Part shown: in pieces, positions 6,012 through 8,310 of the stretch
How the letters are laid out: every line of letters begins with the position of its first letter
Numbering within the stretch: the first letter of the stretch is position 1
DNA from: Chloroflexota bacterium
GTDB taxonomy: Bacteria > Chloroflexota > UBA4733
DNA length: 8,310 nt
Assembly (NCBI GenBank): GCA_023489405.1
Contig: JAMDCW010000018.1
Location: 1 to 8,310 of the forward strand
Reading direction: 5' to 3'
Notes under the pieces: model-generated
Told to the model about the DNA's origin: nothing
The model's input: only the letters and a program-made list of their open reading frames with translations
The model's database searches: none
Program-made: the position numbers and the translations under genes

Positions 6012-6869
6012 ATGCAGGTTGCCTTACCCGTATCTTCGCTCGAAGGATCAGTGGGGTCGATTTCTCCGGAAATTGCACTCGTACTCGAACGCCGTAGGCA
6101 TTACTTGGTCATTAAGCGATTTATAGACGCCGTGTTCGCGAGTTTTCTAGTCATTTGCCTCTCCCTGATCCCCTACGGCGTCGACGGCGCCTTCTGGCAG
6201 CCACTGCCAGATCAGGTGCCCGAAGCACGGTTGATCTGTAGCGCCGGGCTCGAGTTCCGCGACTACCCAACGCTTATCGAAGCAGTGCGGGCAGAGAACG
6301 TACAACTGGTGATCGCTGCCGCCAGTCACTGGTCGCGCCGGCGCAATCGAGCCGCCGGTATAGCGCTGCCTGACAACGTCCGGGTCACCAAGCTCGATTA
6401 CTTTCAGTTGCGCGATCTCTATGCCCGTGCTTGCTTCGTCGTCGTCCCGCTCTACGACGTCGATTTCCAGGCTGGCATCACGACGATCCTGGAAGCAATG
6501 GCGATGGGCAAGGCTGTGATCGTCAGCCGCACGCATGGACAGATCGATACGATCATCGGCAGTGAGAGCTCTGACAGAGATGCTCCTGCTCTCGCCGGCT
6601 ACCCCCATCTCTACCCACCTCTCCAGCCATCCATCGACACCCAGACTGGTATCTACGTCACACCAGGGAGCATCTCCGAGCTGCGCTCCGCCATCCAGCG
6701 TTTACTCGCTGATCCCTCACTCGCCGAGCAGCTCGGGCGCAATGGCCGGCAGCTCCTCGAAGAACGCTTTACGCTCGAGCTGTTCGTCAATCGGGTAGCC
6801 CAACTGCTCCTCCTCCCAGCATCGAATAAGCCCACAGGAGCTGCCACTTCTCTTTCCGGCGACCAGTAA
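6012..6869 (+). CDS. Chimera: sugar-transferase N-terminus fused to GT4 C-terminal half
   Basis: A 285-residue intact frame made of two unrelated parts. Residues 1-52, with HYLVIKRFIDAVFASFLVIC (30-49), match the cytoplasmic start and membrane hairpin of a short polyprenyl-phosphate sugar-1-phosphate transferase. From PYGVDGAFWQP (54-64) it is the C-terminal domain of a GT4 enzyme: EARLICSAGLEFRDYPTLIE (71-90), LPDNVRVTKLDYFQLRDLYA, FVVVPLYDVDFQAGITTILE (142-161) with the EAMAMGKAVIVSRT loop, and a closing TGIYVTPGSISELRSAIQRL. The sugar transferase lacks its catalytic DE region and the GT4 lacks its roughly 180-200-residue acceptor domain, so neither activity is expected; it is probably a dead fusion kept in frame by chance or recently formed. 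AGGAGG at 5994-5999 supports the ATG, and the gene is 16 bp after WecG, the normal place for a complete sugar transferase. Its 3' end overlaps the opposite-strand nucleotidyltransferase by 83 bp. Confidence 0.85.
   Translation: MQVALPVSSLEGSVGSISPEIALVLERRRHYLVIKRFIDAVFASFLVICLSLIPYGVDGAFWQPLPDQVPEARLICSAGLEFRDYPTLIEAVRAENVQLVIAAASHWSRRRNRAAGIALPDNVRVTKLDYFQLRDLYARACFVVVPLYDVDFQAGITTILEAMAMGKAVIVSRTHGQIDTIIGSESSDRDAPALAGYPHLYPPLQPSIDTQTGIYVTPGSISELRSAIQRLLADPSLAEQLGRNGRQLLEERFTLELFVNRVAQLLLLPASNKPTGAATSLSGDQ
6150..6180. other. Predicted rearrangement junction inside the chimeric gene
   Basis: The sugar-transferase-like sequence stops and the GT4-like sequence begins at about codons 47-56, around the bases coding SLIPYG. 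Strand composition also changes here: the plus strand is richer in G to the left and richer in C to the right. I see no insertion sequence, target duplication or long repeat at the junction. The exact breakpoint cannot be placed without homologues. Confidence 0.6.
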
Positions 6870-7938
6870 AGAGCAGACCTCCAATGACATCCAGTACGCT
6901 CTCCCCCCTCGGCTCGAACCGGGAGAGGCGGTGATGTTCGTTCAGCGATGATGAAAGCAGCCGGGGTAGAGGCCACAGGAGTTGATAGCCACGCTCGAGG
7001 AGCCATTCGCTCTGGTGGAGCGCAGGCAGCACTCCGGGCACAGCCCCGAACACACGCTCTACCTGCCTGAACGCGTGGTGCACCATAGCGCCCACCCCCT
7101 CGCCGCGCGCCAGTGCTGCGAGGCGCTCCCCGCCGATCTGACCTTGCCACGCGTGCAACGCCAGATACAGGTCGACCATCCAGACCAGTCGACGGTAGGA
7201 ATGCTTATGGGCATGCAACGCGAGCATGAGCAGCGTATGCTCCCGGGATAGCACCGGCATTGTCACGCCTCCTAATGGCAACCAGCGCCGCTCCGTCCAG
7301 ATAGCATCGAGATAACGCTCCAGCAACCCCGTCTGCAGCGTGGTGAAATGCACTTCGACCGTCAACCTCCTATCCCCGCTCTCAAATGCTCGATCAGGAG
7401 GTACCTCCGCTAGCGTTTTACCCTTCGGCAGTTCCGGGGAGGGGTCAACTGGTTCGAAACCACACGCACATAGTGTCTTGAAAAGCCGCGCATACTGCTC
7501 AGGACGGGCCAGCAAGTCGATATCTCCAACGGGACGTAGCTCCGGTCGTGGGTACAGCTCACCTGCTATCGCTAGTCCTTTGAGCACTGCTACATCGACA
7601 CGTGCCGACCCCAATTCCGATAGGATGCGCTCTAGGTGCACCTGCTGCCGTAAAAAGGCCCCCACAGAGTGCACGTACGTTTGCTCGATCACCTTCTCCA
7701 ACGGCTCGGATGGCGTTGCTGTATGCTCACCCTGTACCGCTGCGGCTACGAGCCCACCGAGACCATGGCGCTGCGCCGCCTCCCACAACAGCGGTGTCAC
7801 ATGCACGCTACCGGTTGGTTCACCTTCAGAGCTGGCAGCAGACGTCAAACCTTGCACTGCTAGCTCCGCCAGCTTTCTCAGAGATTTCGAACGACCCGCG
7901 CTCAACCTGGTGCCATCCCTCACGCCTCTACCATGCAC
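6787..7938 (-). CDS. NTP_transf_5-type nucleotidyltransferase-fold protein
   Basis: A 383-residue protein of the uncharacterised nucleotidyltransferase family (PF14907 type). Seen: VAVLKGLAIAGELYP (116-130), RPVGDIDLLARP (135-146) with the metal-binding D139/D141 pair of the Pol-beta-like fold, VEVHF (194-198) supplying a third acidic residue E195, and ALHAHKHSYRRLVWMVDL (240-257), a family hallmark. The reaction is unknown. Such genes recur beside HPr-kinase-like and PqqD genes in exopolysaccharide and lasso-peptide clusters, so it may belong with the module at 2020-3426. The first possible start is a GTG at 7938, which overlaps the sugar transferase stop by 11 bp and suggests translational coupling; no clear ribosome site separates it from a GTG at 7923, so the start is uncertain. 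Its 3' end overlaps the chimeric gene by 83 bp on the other strand. Confidence 0.88.
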   Translation of the reverse strand: MHGRGVRDGTRLSAGRSKSLRKLAELAVQGLTSAASSEGEPTGSVHVTPLLWEAAQRHGLGGLVAAAVQGEHTATPSEPLEKVIEQTYVHSVGAFLRQQVHLERILSELGSARVDVAVLKGLAIAGELYPRPELRPVGDIDLLARPEQYARLFKTLCACGFEPVDPSPELPKGKTLAEVPPDRAFESGDRRLTVEVHFTTLQTGLLERYLDAIWTERRWLPLGGVTMPVLSREHTLLMLALHAHKHSYRRLVWMVDLYLALHAWQGQIGGERLAALARGEGVGAMVHHAFRQVERVFGAVPGVLPALHQSEWLLERGYQLLWPLPRLLSSSLNEHHRLSRFEPRGESVLDVIGGLLFTGRRKEKWQLLWAYSMLGGGAVGLPD

Positions 7939-8310
7939 CCCTCGAGGTGAGCACCGCAGGGATCGTACGCAGCAGCATCCACAGATCGAACCAGAGAGAG
8001 CAGCGACTCATGTAGATGAGATCGAGCATCACGCCTTCATCGAACGAGAGCTGACTACGACCATTCACCTGCCACAGGCCAGTAACTCCAGGCATAGCCT
8101 TCAACCTGAGATAGTGCCACGGTTCATACTGATCAACCTCCGACTGAAGCGGCGGCCGCGGACCTACGAGGCTCATATCGCCTCGTACCACATTCCACAA
8201 CTGCGGCAGCTCATCAATGCTAAGTCTGCGGATCACCCTCCCCACACGGGTGACTCGGGGATCACGCCGGATCTTGAACAGCGGCCCGGAAGCTTCGTTG
8301 AATTGGCACA
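7928..8310 (-). CDS. Polyprenyl-phosphate sugar-1-phosphate transferase, 5' end cut by right edge
   Basis: The C-terminal ~127 residues of a bacterial sugar transferase (PF02397 type), which transfers a sugar-1-phosphate from a nucleotide sugar to undecaprenyl phosphate and so starts glycan assembly. The visible frame begins inside the gene: FNEASGPLFKIRRDPRVTRV, then LSIDELPQLWNVVRGDMSL with the DE catalytic dyad of this family, VGPRPPLQSEV, PGVTGLWQVNGRSQLSFDEG and a closing LLRTIPAVLTSRGAW. The frame stays open to the window edge; a GTG at 8245 is internal, not the start. The missing N-part (membrane hairpin and the PGPVFF-type loop) should lie in the next ~200-300 bp. It precedes the nucleotidyltransferase, overlapping by 11 bp. 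The N-terminal piece absent here resembles what is found at 6012-6165 on the opposite strand. Confidence 0.93.
   Translation of the reverse strand, partial: CQFNEASGPLFKIRRDPRVTRVGRVIRRLSIDELPQLWNVVRGDMSLVGPRPPLQSEVDQYEPWHYLRLKAMPGVTGLWQVNGRSQLSFDEGVMLDLIYMSRCSLWFDLWMLLRTIPAVLTSRGAW

Noticed and set aside
6147..6608. A 153-codon minus-strand frame across the chimera junction
   Set aside because: It is antisense to the GT4 half, has no recognisable motif, and its composition fits a shadow frame.
7602..8015. A 137-codon plus-strand frame
   Set aside because: It is antisense to the nucleotidyltransferase and the sugar transferase C-half, both of which carry family motifs.

Overview
This is a bacterial surface or extracellular polysaccharide locus with moderately high GC (about 60% in a sampled line). 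It combines glycan-chain enzymes with a small HPr-kinase-like/PqqD module. The gene families and the Tat-exported small protein would fit a Chloroflexota bacterium (for example a Thermomicrobia relative). That guess rests on family composition only and is weak. I saw no rRNA, tRNA, CRISPR array, transposase or phage gene.

Layout, left to right: a family-4 glycosyltransferase (minus strand, 3' end off the left edge); a Tat-exported protein with a 'QGYW' domain (minus); a divergent 150-200 bp gap; an HPr kinase-like protein and a PqqD-family protein (both plus); a membrane family-2 glycosyltransferase (minus, ending 9 bp from PqqD); a 511-bp gap without a gene; a WecG/TagA/CpsF glycosyltransferase (plus); an in-frame chimera joining the first ~52 residues of a polyprenyl-phosphate sugar transferase to the C-terminal half of a GT4 enzyme (plus); a nucleotidyltransferase of the NTP_transf_5 type (minus); and the C-terminal half of a sugar transferase (minus, 5' end off the right edge).

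How the genes fit together: the sugar transferase would load the first sugar phosphate on undecaprenyl phosphate. WecG and the GT4/GT2 enzymes would extend the chain. HPr-kinase-like, PqqD and NTP_transf_5 genes recur together in exopolysaccharide and lasso-peptide-like clusters, where they are thought to act on a peptide. No precursor, B2 protease or asparagine-synthetase-like cyclase is visible here.

The main discovery is an apparent inversion breakpoint near 6150-6180. The chimera, the sugar transferase C-half lying on the other strand, and a flip of G/C strand skew at the same place all point the same way. The simplest model is an ancestral WecG - sugar transferase - nucleotidyltransferase operon broken by an inversion whose other end lay inside a GT4 gene. 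It predicts the reciprocal fusion (GT4 N-half joined to sugar transferase C-half) a few hundred bases past the right edge. An assembly error must be excluded first.
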